From: Subsaxibacter sp. CAU 1640
Lineage (GTDB): Bacteria > Bacteroidota > Bacteroidia > Flavobacteriales > Flavobacteriaceae
NCBI RefSeq assembly: GCF_023156585.1
Contig: NZ_JALNMI010000002.1
Span: 164,379 to 228,378 of the forward strand
Length of the DNA stretch: 64,000 nucleotides
Direction of reading: 5' to 3'
Positions 51,186 through 59,429 of the stretch are shown here, one piece after another; the stretch's first letter is position 1, and the number at the start of each line of letters is the position of its first letter. Position numbers and translations under genes: made by a program. The notes under the pieces are model-generated. The model was not told where the DNA came from, made no database searches, and worked only from the letters and a program-made list of their open reading frames with translations.

Positions 51186-52895
51186 ATGAAGCCCATCTTT
51201 AGAAGCATATTTTTTACAATTAGTTTCCTTTTCATCAATTCCATTGTATTTGGTCAAAATTTAACGGTTGAAGAAGCTAATAATAAGTTTGACACAAACT
51301 TTCAATTGCCAGTAGCGGTTGACTCTATAAAATTTACCAGCTTTGAAATATCATTTAAGACACTTGACAAAAATCTCAAAATTGAACAAGTAGTCCTGGA
51401 TAAAAAACTGGCAGCTGGATCATTAGATTTCAGTTCGAATAATGATTTATATACCATTAAATACATTGGTCAAAATGAAATTTCAATAAGTAAAAAACAA
51501 AAGATTTTCTATCTCCATCTATTCACAAATAGTATATACTCAAAAACAAAACTGCTTAAAATTGAATCAATAAACTTCCTTAATTCCGATGGAGGTGTTA
51601 CAATGAATTCAAAAGTTGAAGAAACCGAAGCTAATAAATTTGTTCTATTCAAAAATGACGGAATTGTATTTGGAATCTTAATGATTGCGTTAGGCTTTGT
51701 CTTTTACACAGAATCAAAAAAATCAGGATTTTGGCCAAAATTCTACAAATATGTTCCCGGATTATTGATGTGCTATATGATTCCTGCCGTTTTCAATTCA
51801 CTCGGATTGATTGATGCAGATGTTTCGCAGACGTACTATGTGGCGAGTCGTTATTTATTGCCTGCATCGTTGGTATTGCTTACCATAAGTATTGATTTAA
51901 AAGCTGTTTTTAACCTAGGATGGAAAGCTTTGGTAATGTTTTTTACAGGAACCATTGGTATTGTCATTGGTGGACCCATAGCCATTTTAATCATTTCGAC
52001 CTTTTCACCTGAAACTGTAGGTGGCGCAGGTTTTGATGCTGTTTGGAGAGGTCTTGCAACCTTGGCAGGAAGCTGGATAGGTGGTGGAGCCAACCAAGCT
52101 GCCATGTTGGAAATCTATGAATACAATCAAGAACTTTACGGTGGAATGGTATTGGTAGATATCGTTGTCGCGAATATTTGGATGGCTGTTTTGCTTTTCG
52201 GAATCGGGAAAAAACAAAAAATTGATAATTGGTTAAAGGCCGATAATTCTGCAATTGACGAACTGAAACACAAAGTTCAAACGTTCACGGAAAAAATTAC
52301 GAGAGTGCCAACCTTGACCGATTTAATGATGATTCTAATGTTCGCTTTTGTTTCTGTAGGAATTGCGCATTTTGGAGCTGATAATATCTCTAAATATTTA
52401 GTTGAAAATTTTGAATCCGTCAGCAATCCAAAAAGTGCCCTCTCCTCTTTTGGGAGCGACTTTTTCTGGTTGATTTCCATCGCAACATTGATGGGAATAG
52501 TGTTGTCTTTTACAAAAGCCAGAAACTATGAAGGCGCAGGTGCAAGTAAGGTTGGAAGTGTTTTCATTTATGTGCTTGTTGCCACTATCGGTATGAAAAT
52601 GGATTTGGGCAAAATATTTGAAAACCCCGGATTGATTCTTATCGGGTTGGTCTGGATGGCAATTCACGCTGGTTTATTGATTTTGGTGGCAAAACTCATC
52701 AAAGCACCTTACTTTTTCTTGGCAGTTGGAAGTCAGGCAAACGTAGGTGGTGCAGCATCAGCCCCAGTGGTTGCAGCGGCATTTCATCCTAGTTTAGCTA
52801 CCGTCGGAGCCTTGTTGGCAGTGTTTGGATATGTAGTGGGAACTTATGGAGCAATTTTGTGTGCCGAACTTATGAAAATAGCTTCGGCTGGTTAG
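51186..52895 (+). CDS. DUF819-family membrane protein with extra N-terminal domain
   Basis: 569 residues. A signal peptide (to about 24) precedes a 130-residue beta-rich domain (LTVEEANNKFDTNFQLP, IKFTSFEISFKTL) that ordinary DUF819 proteins of about 380-450 residues lack. The DUF819 part begins near 158 (GIVFGILMIALGFVF) and has about ten transmembrane helices with LATLAGSWIGGGANQAAM and VGSQANVGGAASAPVVAAAF as signatures. These resemble sodium/anion transporter folds, but the substrate is unknown. Confidence 0.85.
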   Translation: MKPIFRSIFFTISFLFINSIVFGQNLTVEEANNKFDTNFQLPVAVDSIKFTSFEISFKTLDKNLKIEQVVLDKKLAAGSLDFSSNNDLYTIKYIGQNEISISKKQKIFYLHLFTNSIYSKTKLLKIESINFLNSDGGVTMNSKVEETEANKFVLFKNDGIVFGILMIALGFVFYTESKKSGFWPKFYKYVPGLLMCYMIPAVFNSLGLIDADVSQTYYVASRYLLPASLVLLTISIDLKAVFNLGWKALVMFFTGTIGIVIGGPIAILIISTFSPETVGGAGFDAVWRGLATLAGSWIGGGANQAAMLEIYEYNQELYGGMVLVDIVVANIWMAVLLFGIGKKQKIDNWLKADNSAIDELKHKVQTFTEKITRVPTLTDLMMILMFAFVSVGIAHFGADNISKYLVENFESVSNPKSALSSFGSDFFWLISIATLMGIVLSFTKARNYEGAGASKVGSVFIYVLVATIGMKMDLGKIFENPGLILIGLVWMAIHAGLLILVAKLIKAPYFFLAVGSQANVGGAASAPVVAAAFHPSLATVGALLAVFGYVVGTYGAILCAELMKIASAG

Positions 52896-52947
52896 TTTTT
52901 ATTGAATAATTATAGCATATTTGCGCTCCAAAATTTCAAATCATTTT

Positions 52948-53646
52948 ATGAAGAAAATATCAGCTTTACTCGCTTTGATTTTAATGTTGTCCTGTGCAGA
53001 AGATAAACTAAATTTTGTCCTTAAAGGAAACATTAAAGATTTAATGAAAGGAACCGTTTACCTTCAAAAATTGAATGATACGACATTGGTAACCATCGAT
53101 TCATTGGTCATCAACGGAAACCCTGAATTTGAGTTAGGAACTGAATTGGAATCTCCAGAAGTGCTGTATTTGAAATTGCACAAAAATGACAATGAGGAGC
53201 ACATCATTCCTTTTTTTGCTGCAGAAGGCATCACAGAAATAAATTCCAATTTGAAAAATTTTGAATTGGATACTAAAATAAATGGTTCAAAACAGCAGGA
53301 AAAGTGGGCAGAATACAAAAAAATGATGAAACGTTTTCAAGACCAAAACCTCGACTTGATAAAAGATAATTTTGATGCTCAAAAAGACAAGGACACTGCA
53401 AAACTCAATGCTACGATTAAATCTCACGATAATCTTTTAAAAAGGAGATACTTATACACAGTCAATTTTGCCATCAATAATAAAGATAGTGAAGTAGCTC
53501 CATATCTTCTTGTATCTGAAATTTATGATGCAAATCTTAAATATTTAGACACCGTAAATAAAGTACTTTCTCCAGAGGTCAAAGCTTCAAAATACGGCAA
53601 AGAATTGCAATATTTGATTGACAAAAGAAAAGCCGATAGCATTTAA
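52948..53646 (+). CDS. DUF4369-domain lipoprotein
   Basis: 232 residues from ATG 52948 (lipoprotein signal KKISALLALILMLSCAED); an upstream in-frame start was rejected because the signal fits only here. Residues about 20-110 match DUF4369 (FVLKGNIKDLMKGTVYLQKL, EVLYLKLHKND), usually the N-terminal domain of thioredoxin-like disulfide reductases. The rest is helical (MKRFQDQNLDLIKDNFDAQ) and there is no CxxC, so the thioredoxin domain is absent. Probably an envelope protein of unknown function. Confidence 0.8.
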   Translation: MKKISALLALILMLSCAEDKLNFVLKGNIKDLMKGTVYLQKLNDTTLVTIDSLVINGNPEFELGTELESPEVLYLKLHKNDNEEHIIPFFAAEGITEINSNLKNFELDTKINGSKQQEKWAEYKKMMKRFQDQNLDLIKDNFDAQKDKDTAKLNATIKSHDNLLKRRYLYTVNFAINNKDSEVAPYLLVSEIYDANLKYLDTVNKVLSPEVKASKYGKELQYLIDKRKADSI

Positions 53647-53739
53647 GGCATTTATATTTTAGAATAAACACCCCTCCTGTGCGTTAAAATGTTAAGTTTA
53701 ACTCGGCCAAAATTGGCTTTTCGACGTATATAAGTCTTG

Positions 53740-56055
53740 ATGAAACTTAACAAAAAACGACTCAAAAAATTCATAAAACCTATTGGTTTTAGCTTACTCG
53801 GCCTTCTTCTTGCATTCATCTGCTTTTACGCAAGCATCTATTTTGGGCTTTGGGGAAAAATTCCATCGAGTGAAACCATTGCTGATTTAAAACAAAGTCA
53901 GGCCACGCAAATTCTTGATAGAAATGAAGATTTGATAGGTAAACTTTACATCTACGATAGACAATCCATCAAATATTCGGACTTTCCTCAACATCTATTG
54001 GATGCTTTGATTGCCACGGAAGATGTACGCTTTTATGAACACAATGGCGTTGACAACAAAAGTTTATTGCGAGTTTTTTTTAAAAGCATTTTATTGTCTG
54101 ACGATTCTTCGGGCGGAGGAAGCACCATCACTTTACAATTGGCAAAAAATCTTTTTGGAAGAGATCGTTCAGGTGCTATAGGCCTTGTTGTCAACAAAAT
54201 CAAAGAAAGTATTGTTGCCAAAAGGATTGAAAAAATCTACTCGAAAAAGGAAATATTGACTATGTATCTCAACACAGTTCCGTTTCCTGACAACACTTAT
54301 GGTATTGAAAGTGCTTCTGAAAAGTTCTTTAATGTTCGCACGAAAGATTTGAGTCTTGTACAATCAGCAATTTTGGTCGGATCGTTGAAAGCTAACCATT
54401 ATTACAATCCGAGATTGTTCCCAGACAATGCAAAACAAAGAAAAAATGTGGTGCTTCAGCAAATGGTCAACTATGGTTATTTGGATACTGAAAAGGCGAA
54501 TGTAACGAAACAAGAAGATATTGTTTTGGACTATGAGTTCTATGCGCCAAATCAAGGATTGGCTCCATATTTTAGGGCAGAAATCAAAAAACAGTTGGAT
54601 ACTATCTTGGAACAGAAACAATTCAGAAAGCCGAATGGTGACAAATACAACTTGTTTCACGATGGATTGAAAATATATACAACGTTAGACAACACGATGC
54701 AACGTTATGCTGAAGAAGCGATGCGAGAGCATATGAAGGATTTGCAAAATCAGTATGAGAGAGCGTATGGAAAAAATGCGCCTTGGCTAAAAAACAAACC
54801 TGCATTTATTGCTGCAAAAAAACGTTTAGAAAGATATAAAGCCTTAAAATCACAAGGCCTTTCAGAAAAAGACATCAATGATTCTTTGAGCAAACCTTAT
54901 GAAACTGAACTATTTTCTTGGGATGATGAGAAAGGAGAAGTGCAATCACTATCTACATTGGATAGTTTAGAATACTATATGAAATTTTTGAATGCTGGAA
55001 TGATTTCATTGGACCCAAAGTCAGGTGAGATACGAAGTTATGTTGGTGGTATTGATTATAGATATTTTCAATTTGATCATATTTCACAAAGCAAGCGACA
55101 AGTGGGATCTACTTTTAAACCAATCGTGTACACTGCTGCTCTTGAAAATGGTATGCCGCCTTGCACCTATTTTCCGACCAAAGCGATTACTTACACAGAT
55201 GTTGATAATTGGACACCAACCAATTCGTCCGATATTCCCGATGATGATAATTTGAATTATTCACTGGAAAAAGCATTGAGCAATTCGGTGAATACAGTTG
55301 CCGTTAAGGTTTTATATGAAACAGGCATTGAAACGGTAATTAACCAAGCTCATAAAATGGGCATCAAAAGCGACATCGAAGAAGTGCCATCAATTGCTTT
55401 GGGTTCTGCAAATTTGAGTATGATCGAGTTGGCAAAAGTTTATACACCTTACGTAAACGAAAGTGTTCCGTCGACACCAATTTTCATCACAAAAATCGAA
55501 GATAAAAACGGAAACTTAATTGCTTCCTTTGAGGATTTATATCCGAAAGCCAAAAATAAAGAGAAAGCGTTTAAAGATGAAACACGACAAGCAATGTTGG
55601 AATTTATGAAAGCTACGGTAAATGAAGGAACGGCAAACCGACTTCGCTCGAAATACCAACTCAACAATGCCATTGCTGGCAAAACGGGAACAACTCAAGA
55701 TAATAAAGACGGATGGTTTGTGGGCATCACACCTAAATTGATAACAGTTACTTGGGTTGGAAACGATAATCAGCAGATTGGTTTTAGTTCAACAGGAATT
55801 GGTCAAGGTGCCAATTCGGCTCTTCCTATTTTTGCGAAGTATTTTCAGAAACTCAATAGCGATTCAAACTACAATGCCATAACTCAAGCATCATTTGAAG
55901 AAACTGCGCCAGAGGTTTTGAATTCTTTGGATTGTGAACCAACCAAAAAAGATGGTTTCTTTAAGCGACTGTTCAAAAGTGACAAAGACACGAAAACATT
56001 TGAAAAGAAAGAGAAAAAAGGAATTTTTTCTTGGTTGAAAAAGAAAAAGGAATAG
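53740..56055 (+). CDS. class A penicillin-binding protein (PBP1A-like)
   Basis: 771 residues. One N-terminal membrane helix (about 14-35). Glycosyltransferase (GT51) domain with catalytic Glu94 in EDVRFYEHNGVD and GGSTITLQLAKNLF. Transpeptidase domain with SxxK Ser457 (GSTFKP), SxN (SNSVN) and KTG at 648-650 (AGKTGTTQD). C-terminal tail is Lys-rich (FKSDKDTKTFEKKEKK). Makes and cross-links peptidoglycan at the cytoplasmic membrane. Confidence 0.96.
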   Translation: MKLNKKRLKKFIKPIGFSLLGLLLAFICFYASIYFGLWGKIPSSETIADLKQSQATQILDRNEDLIGKLYIYDRQSIKYSDFPQHLLDALIATEDVRFYEHNGVDNKSLLRVFFKSILLSDDSSGGGSTITLQLAKNLFGRDRSGAIGLVVNKIKESIVAKRIEKIYSKKEILTMYLNTVPFPDNTYGIESASEKFFNVRTKDLSLVQSAILVGSLKANHYYNPRLFPDNAKQRKNVVLQQMVNYGYLDTEKANVTKQEDIVLDYEFYAPNQGLAPYFRAEIKKQLDTILEQKQFRKPNGDKYNLFHDGLKIYTTLDNTMQRYAEEAMREHMKDLQNQYERAYGKNAPWLKNKPAFIAAKKRLERYKALKSQGLSEKDINDSLSKPYETELFSWDDEKGEVQSLSTLDSLEYYMKFLNAGMISLDPKSGEIRSYVGGIDYRYFQFDHISQSKRQVGSTFKPIVYTAALENGMPPCTYFPTKAITYTDVDNWTPTNSSDIPDDDNLNYSLEKALSNSVNTVAVKVLYETGIETVINQAHKMGIKSDIEEVPSIALGSANLSMIELAKVYTPYVNESVPSTPIFITKIEDKNGNLIASFEDLYPKAKNKEKAFKDETRQAMLEFMKATVNEGTANRLRSKYQLNNAIAGKTGTTQDNKDGWFVGITPKLITVTWVGNDNQQIGFSSTGIGQGANSALPIFAKYFQKLNSDSNYNAITQASFEETAPEVLNSLDCEPTKKDGFFKRLFKSDKDTKTFEKKEKKGIFSWLKKKKE

Positions 56056-56070
56056 TCCTTAAAAACAAAA

Positions 56071-56096
56071 AAGTCCAGTCTTATGACTGAACTTTC
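56071..56096 (+). terminator. probable terminator after PBP1A
   Basis: AAGTCCAGTC/GACTGAACTT hairpin (56071-56080, 56085-56094) with one mismatch and a 4-nt loop; weak T tract. Confidence 0.5.
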
Positions 56097-56121
56097 AGAT
56101 TCCTACTTCCGTAGAATTTAG

Positions 56122-56195
56122 AGCCGATGGAGGGACTCGAACCCACGACCTGCTGATTACAAATCAGCTGCTCTAGCCAGCTGAGCTACATCGGC
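56122..56195 (-). tRNA. tRNA-Thr (anticodon UGU)
   Basis: 74-nt cloverleaf on the minus strand. Acceptor stem GCCGATG/CATCGGC, D arm GCTCAGCTGGCTAGAGC, anticodon stem GCTGA/TCAGC around loop TTTGTAA with anticodon TGT, T arm with GGTTCGAACC. CCA is not encoded. Confidence 0.97.
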
Positions 56196-56253
56196 TTTAA
56201 GAGACTGCAAATATAATTGCGAAAATCATATTTGCAAATCTTTTCAAAAGAAA

Positions 56254-56523
56254 TTATCCTAACTTATTTACTTTTTCGATAAGCTCACGACCTTTAGTTT
56301 CCAATTCGTTTTGGATAGACTTGAAATGTGCTTTCTTGTTTTCAACTTTTTTGTCGTTTACTTTAGCTATCAACTCGTCAAAAGTGTCAATTGCTTCATC
56401 AATAATTGCTTCGCTCTCTTTAGTATCTTTAGATGTATTGTTGTATTCCCAAACATAAACTGCCTCAATAATATCACCCAAAACATAGTTGATGTCTTTC
56501 TTTAAATTTCTAACATTTGCCAT
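56254..56523 (-). CDS. conserved hypothetical helical protein
   Basis: 89 residues from ATG 56523 (MANVRNLKKDINYVLGDII). No enzymatic motif; highly charged, nearly all helical, with EAIIDEAIDTFDELIAKVNDKK forming a likely coiled coil. I recognise it only as a protein type commonly seen in Bacteroidota. Monocistronic, with a full-consensus -7 element 22 nt upstream. No membrane segment. Confidence 0.75.
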   Translation of the reverse strand: MANVRNLKKDINYVLGDIIEAVYVWEYNNTSKDTKESEAIIDEAIDTFDELIAKVNDKKVENKKAHFKSIQNELETKGRELIEKVNKLG

Positions 56524-56544
56524 TTTTACTGAATTTATTTTGGG

Positions 56545-56552
56545 CAAAATTA
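56545..56552 (-). promoter_or_regulatory. -7 element of the hypothetical gene
   Basis: TAATTTTG on the minus strand, full TAnnTTTG match, 21 nt before ATG 56523. Confidence 0.5.
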
Positions 56553-56770
56553 CACGAAATGTTGGGATTAAATGTTATAATTATTCTAATATTATCAAAC
56601 GTTCAATTTATTTTCATAGCTTTATACCATGAATCCGAAAGAGATGCAACATACTATGCAGTATAATATTTGGGCACAACAGTGTTCCTATAAGATGTAT
56701 ATTAAACGTAATAGACATTTGCCGCATCTTTTCAGTATAAGTTAACAATAATATTTTTTAACCATAACTT

Positions 56771-56802
56771 AAAAGGTGCTTCATTAGAAAGCACCTTTTT
56801 TA
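56771..56802 (+). terminator. intrinsic terminator
   Basis: AAAAGGTGCTT/AAGCACCTTTT stem (56771-56781, 56789-56799), 7-nt loop, T run. No clear gene lies directly upstream on this strand, so an unseen short transcript may end here. Confidence 0.75.
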
Positions 56803-56967
56803 TTTTTAGCAAGTCTAATTTTTAAATTTTTTATTATGAAACGTTATCAAGACAAAAAAATGCAAATCAAAATGATTATCAAAAATGCCTGTTCAATTTT
56901 TTCATTGAATCATGGCAGAATCCTTGAACCTTTACCTCTATTGTTATACCCATAAAATTAAAATATC

Positions 56968-57348
56968 ATGAAAGCAAATTTCAAAAATCCAATACATACC
57001 AATGTTCAATTCGTAGTGACCAAAGCTACAAGTAACCCTAACGGTTTTTTACTTCCCAATATTCTCTTCGACCGAATAAAAACCGTCGCAACCTATCCCA
57101 TTAAAGAATTCTATTCCAACGAGTCGCCGCAAGTGAGTGATTATAAGTTCAAAATGCATAAGAATGCTTTTTTGAATGACCAACTCACTATCCAAGCGCA
57201 ATTGATTCAAACACATTCTGAAAAACTGATGGTTAGCGTGATTGTGACCAAACGCAAGAAAGCTTCCAAAACAGAGGAAACTATTTCTAGTGCATATTTT
57301 GATTTTCCTTATATGGAAACTAACACGCACACACAAATAGCCATTTAA
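56968..57348 (+). CDS. unrecognised small protein
   Basis: 126 residues, no signal peptide or membrane segment. Beta-rich: VQFVVTKATSNPNG, FKMHKNAFLNDQLTIQAQLI, KLMVSVIVTKRKK, TISSAYFDFPY. The order of strands around DQLTIQAQL and LMVSVIVTKR is reminiscent of a hotdog-fold thioesterase core, but no catalytic residue is evident, so I leave it unassigned. Single gene with a terminator shared with the convergent manA operon. Confidence 0.6.
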   Translation: MKANFKNPIHTNVQFVVTKATSNPNGFLLPNILFDRIKTVATYPIKEFYSNESPQVSDYKFKMHKNAFLNDQLTIQAQLIQTHSEKLMVSVIVTKRKKASKTEETISSAYFDFPYMETNTHTQIAI

Positions 57349-57354
57349 GAGAAG

Positions 57355-57391
57355 AAATTCCCGGAGTCTTCTACAGGTTTCGGGAATTTTA
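57355..57391. terminator. intrinsic terminator between convergent genes
   Basis: AAATTCCCG/CGGGAATTT stem (57355-57363, 57381-57389), 17-nt loop, T-rich on the plus side; overlaps the end of manA by a base or two. Confidence 0.65.
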
Positions 57392-58366
57392 TTTTATATA
57401 AACCTCTAGTAATTCTGAATCCATTTCAGGCTTAATGTCAATCTTTTCGATTGCTGCAGGTATCAAAACAGTTTCTCCTTTTGATAATTCTGTTGAGATG
57501 CCATTCGCCTCAATAGTCAGTTTACCTTTTACGCACATATAAATGATAAAAGAATCAAGATCATTGATCTTACTGATTTCAGTTGTGACTGGAAGAAAAT
57601 TTGTGGTAAAGTAAGGACAACTGACCATTTCATTCGATTCATTTTGATTTTTTTCATAGCCAACTCTAAAATCATTTAGCATATCAAAACCAATGGCATC
57701 CAGCGCCAAATCATTATGCAATTCGCGCTCATTACCTTTGTCATCCTTTCGGTCCCAATCGTAAACTCGATAGGTAATGTCGCTGGTTTGCTGTATTTCT
57801 GCCAGCATCACTCCTGCTCCAATGGCGTGCACGCGACCAACTTCAATAAAATAGGTATCTCCAGTGGTAACAGCATCAAAATTCAAAATCTTGGTCAATG
57901 ATTTGTTTTCGAGATGTTCCAAATATAATTCTGGAGTGACTTTTTGATTAAATCCAACTATCAAATTTGAATTTTCATCGGCCTGCATCACATACCACAT
58001 TTCTGTTTTCCCAAAGGAATTATGGCGTTTTGCCGCCAATTCATCATTCGGATGCAATTGAATGGATAAGTCTTCTTTTGCATCAATAAATTTTATGAGC
58101 AACGGAAATTTATTTCCAAATTGCTGATAATTCTTCTCGCCCAAAAAGTCCGCCTTGTAAGTACTCAACAAATGCTTTAACGATTGTCCAGCTAAACTAC
58201 CATTTTTAACAATTGAAGTATCCCCTTCTACGTCGCTTATTTCCCAACTTTCACCAATATTTGGCAAATTGGTATCTTTATTAAGAATTGTTTTGAGTTT
58301 TTGTCCTCCCCAAATTTTGTCTTTCAGGATTGGTTTGAATTTGATTGGATAAAGAGTGCTTTTCAT
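57389..58366 (-). CDS. manA: mannose-6-phosphate isomerase, class I
   Basis: 325 residues, the short bacterial form. Zinc-site and substrate motifs: IQLHPND, GKTEMWYVM, and the long conserved EVGRVHAIGAGVMLAEIQQ followed by DITYRVYDWDR. Interconverts mannose-6-P and fructose-6-P for nucleotide-sugar synthesis. Last gene of the run idi-queD-manA; its ATG is 6 nt after the queD stop. Confidence 0.95.
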   Translation of the reverse strand: MKSTLYPIKFKPILKDKIWGGQKLKTILNKDTNLPNIGESWEISDVEGDTSIVKNGSLAGQSLKHLLSTYKADFLGEKNYQQFGNKFPLLIKFIDAKEDLSIQLHPNDELAAKRHNSFGKTEMWYVMQADENSNLIVGFNQKVTPELYLEHLENKSLTKILNFDAVTTGDTYFIEVGRVHAIGAGVMLAEIQQTSDITYRVYDWDRKDDKGNERELHNDLALDAIGFDMLNDFRVGYEKNQNESNEMVSCPYFTTNFLPVTTEISKINDLDSFIIYMCVKGKLTIEANGISTELSKGETVLIPAAIEKIDIKPEMDSELLEVYIK

Positions 58367-58372
58367 TTTAGA

Positions 58373-58783
58373 TTATTGCCCGGAATACGACACAAAATTA
58401 CGAGGTGTTTCGTATAAAGTCACCTCAAGATGGTTAGAAAATTTCAACCTTGGTTTGATTTTATTATAAATAACAACAGCAATATTTTCGGCTGTTGGAT
58501 TTAGATTTTTGAATTCAGACACTTCAAGGTTCAGATTTTTATGATCAAAAGCATCTTCAATTTCTTCTTTGATGATGTCTTTCAATACCTTTATATCAAT
58601 GACATAACCTGTTTCCTTATCAATTTCGTCAGTAACGCTCACAATTAGTTCATAATTGTGTCCGTGAAAGTTTGGATTGTTGCATTTGCCAAAAACCTCA
58701 TCGTTTTTTTCATCAGACCAATCCTTTCGATATAATCGATGAGCTGCATTAAAATGTGCTTTTCGGCTAACGGTTACTCGCAT
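58373..58783 (-). CDS. queD: 6-carboxytetrahydropterin synthase-like (PTPS/QueD family)
   Basis: 136 residues, typical length. Zinc ligands: His in AHRLY and the pair in FHGHNY; catalytic Cys in FGKCNNPNFHG. DHKNLNLEV and PTAENIAV are also conserved. Most likely makes 6-carboxytetrahydropterin for queuosine; a pyruvoyl-tetrahydropterin synthase activity cannot be excluded. It overlaps the idi gene by 17 bp. Confidence 0.9.
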   Translation of the reverse strand: MRVTVSRKAHFNAAHRLYRKDWSDEKNDEVFGKCNNPNFHGHNYELIVSVTDEIDKETGYVIDIKVLKDIIKEEIEDAFDHKNLNLEVSEFKNLNPTAENIAVVIYNKIKPRLKFSNHLEVTLYETPRNFVSYSGQ

Positions 58784-59306
58784 CAGTCTTTAAATTGATA
58801 TGTTGATAATATTTATCAAAAATGATTTTGAACCATTCTGTATAAACATCAGGCTTTCTTTCAATATCTTGTTTGATAGCTTCCAAATCCATCCATTTCC
58901 AAGCGGATACTTCCTCTGGATTCAAATTTGGTTCATCATTGTAATACCCGACCAGAATATGGTCAAATTCGTGTTCGGTAAGGCCATTGTCAAAAGGTGC
59001 TTTGTACACGAAAGATATTGTGTCCTTCAACTCGGTTGTAAAACCCATCTCCTCTTGCAACCTTCTCTTTCCTGCCTCAATATTACTTTCTCCCTCACGT
59101 TGATGGCTGCAACACGTATTTGTCCACAGATTTGGCGAATGATATTTGTGAGCAGCTCTTTGCTGAAGCATCAACTCATTTTTGTCATTGAAAACAAAAA
59201 CCGAAAATGCTCGATGCAATAAGGCTTTTTCGTGCGCCTCCAGCTTTTTCATAGTGCCAATTTGCTCATCATTTTCGTTGACAAGAATCACTTTTTCTTC
59301 TTTCAT
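58767..59306 (-). CDS. idi: isopentenyl-diphosphate delta-isomerase, type 1
   Basis: 179 residues from ATG 59306 (MKEEKVILVNENDEQIG). Nudix-like type 1 enzyme: catalytic Cys in TNTCCSHQ, Glu in TEHEFDHILVG, and the REGESNIEAGKRRLQEEMGF Nudix-like box. Interconverts IPP and DMAPP. A TAATTTTG element (59320-59313) lies 6 nt before the ATG, so the transcript may be leaderless. Head of the idi-queD-manA run. Confidence 0.95.
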   Translation of the reverse strand: MKEEKVILVNENDEQIGTMKKLEAHEKALLHRAFSVFVFNDKNELMLQQRAAHKYHSPNLWTNTCCSHQREGESNIEAGKRRLQEEMGFTTELKDTISFVYKAPFDNGLTEHEFDHILVGYYNDEPNLNPEEVSAWKWMDLEAIKQDIERKPDVYTEWFKIIFDKYYQHINLKTDASNR

Positions 59307-59312
59307 AGAAGA

Positions 59313-59320
59313 CAAAATTA
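59313..59320 (-). promoter_or_regulatory. idi -7 element close to the start codon
   Basis: TAATTTTG on the minus strand, full consensus match, 6 nt before the ATG at 59306. Confidence 0.5.
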
Positions 59321-59361
59321 CAAAATACACGTGTTTTTCAGATTGCTGTTAAGATTTTTTT

Positions 59362-59401
59362 AAAAAGAAAATACCCTGCCTGAATAACAGGCAAGGTATT
59401 T
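59362..59401 (-). terminator. terminator of the type IX substrate operon
   Basis: Read on the minus strand: AAATACC/GGTATTT outer stem with inner GCCTG/CAGGC (59369-59401), followed by TTCTTTTT. It lies 29 bp after the OmpA stop. Confidence 0.75.
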
Positions 59402-59429
59402 AGGAAAGTAAACTGGGCTATTAATCAAT

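Larger units (their letters stand above)
56524..56967. other. 444-bp intergenic region
   Basis: Contains the promoter of the minus-strand gene (56545-56552), a terminator hairpin (56771-56802), and two tiny open frames (38 codons from 56629 and 39 codons from 56836) without convincing coding signals. No RNA gene recognised. Confidence 0.5.

Noticed and set aside
56629..56745. 38-codon open frame (start MNPKEMQHTM).
   Set aside because: No promoter, no family pattern, weak context; left as part of the intergenic note.
56836..56955. 39-codon open frame (start MKRYQDKKMQ).
   Set aside because: Basic, Lys-rich with no recognisable family; could be chance in AT-rich DNA.
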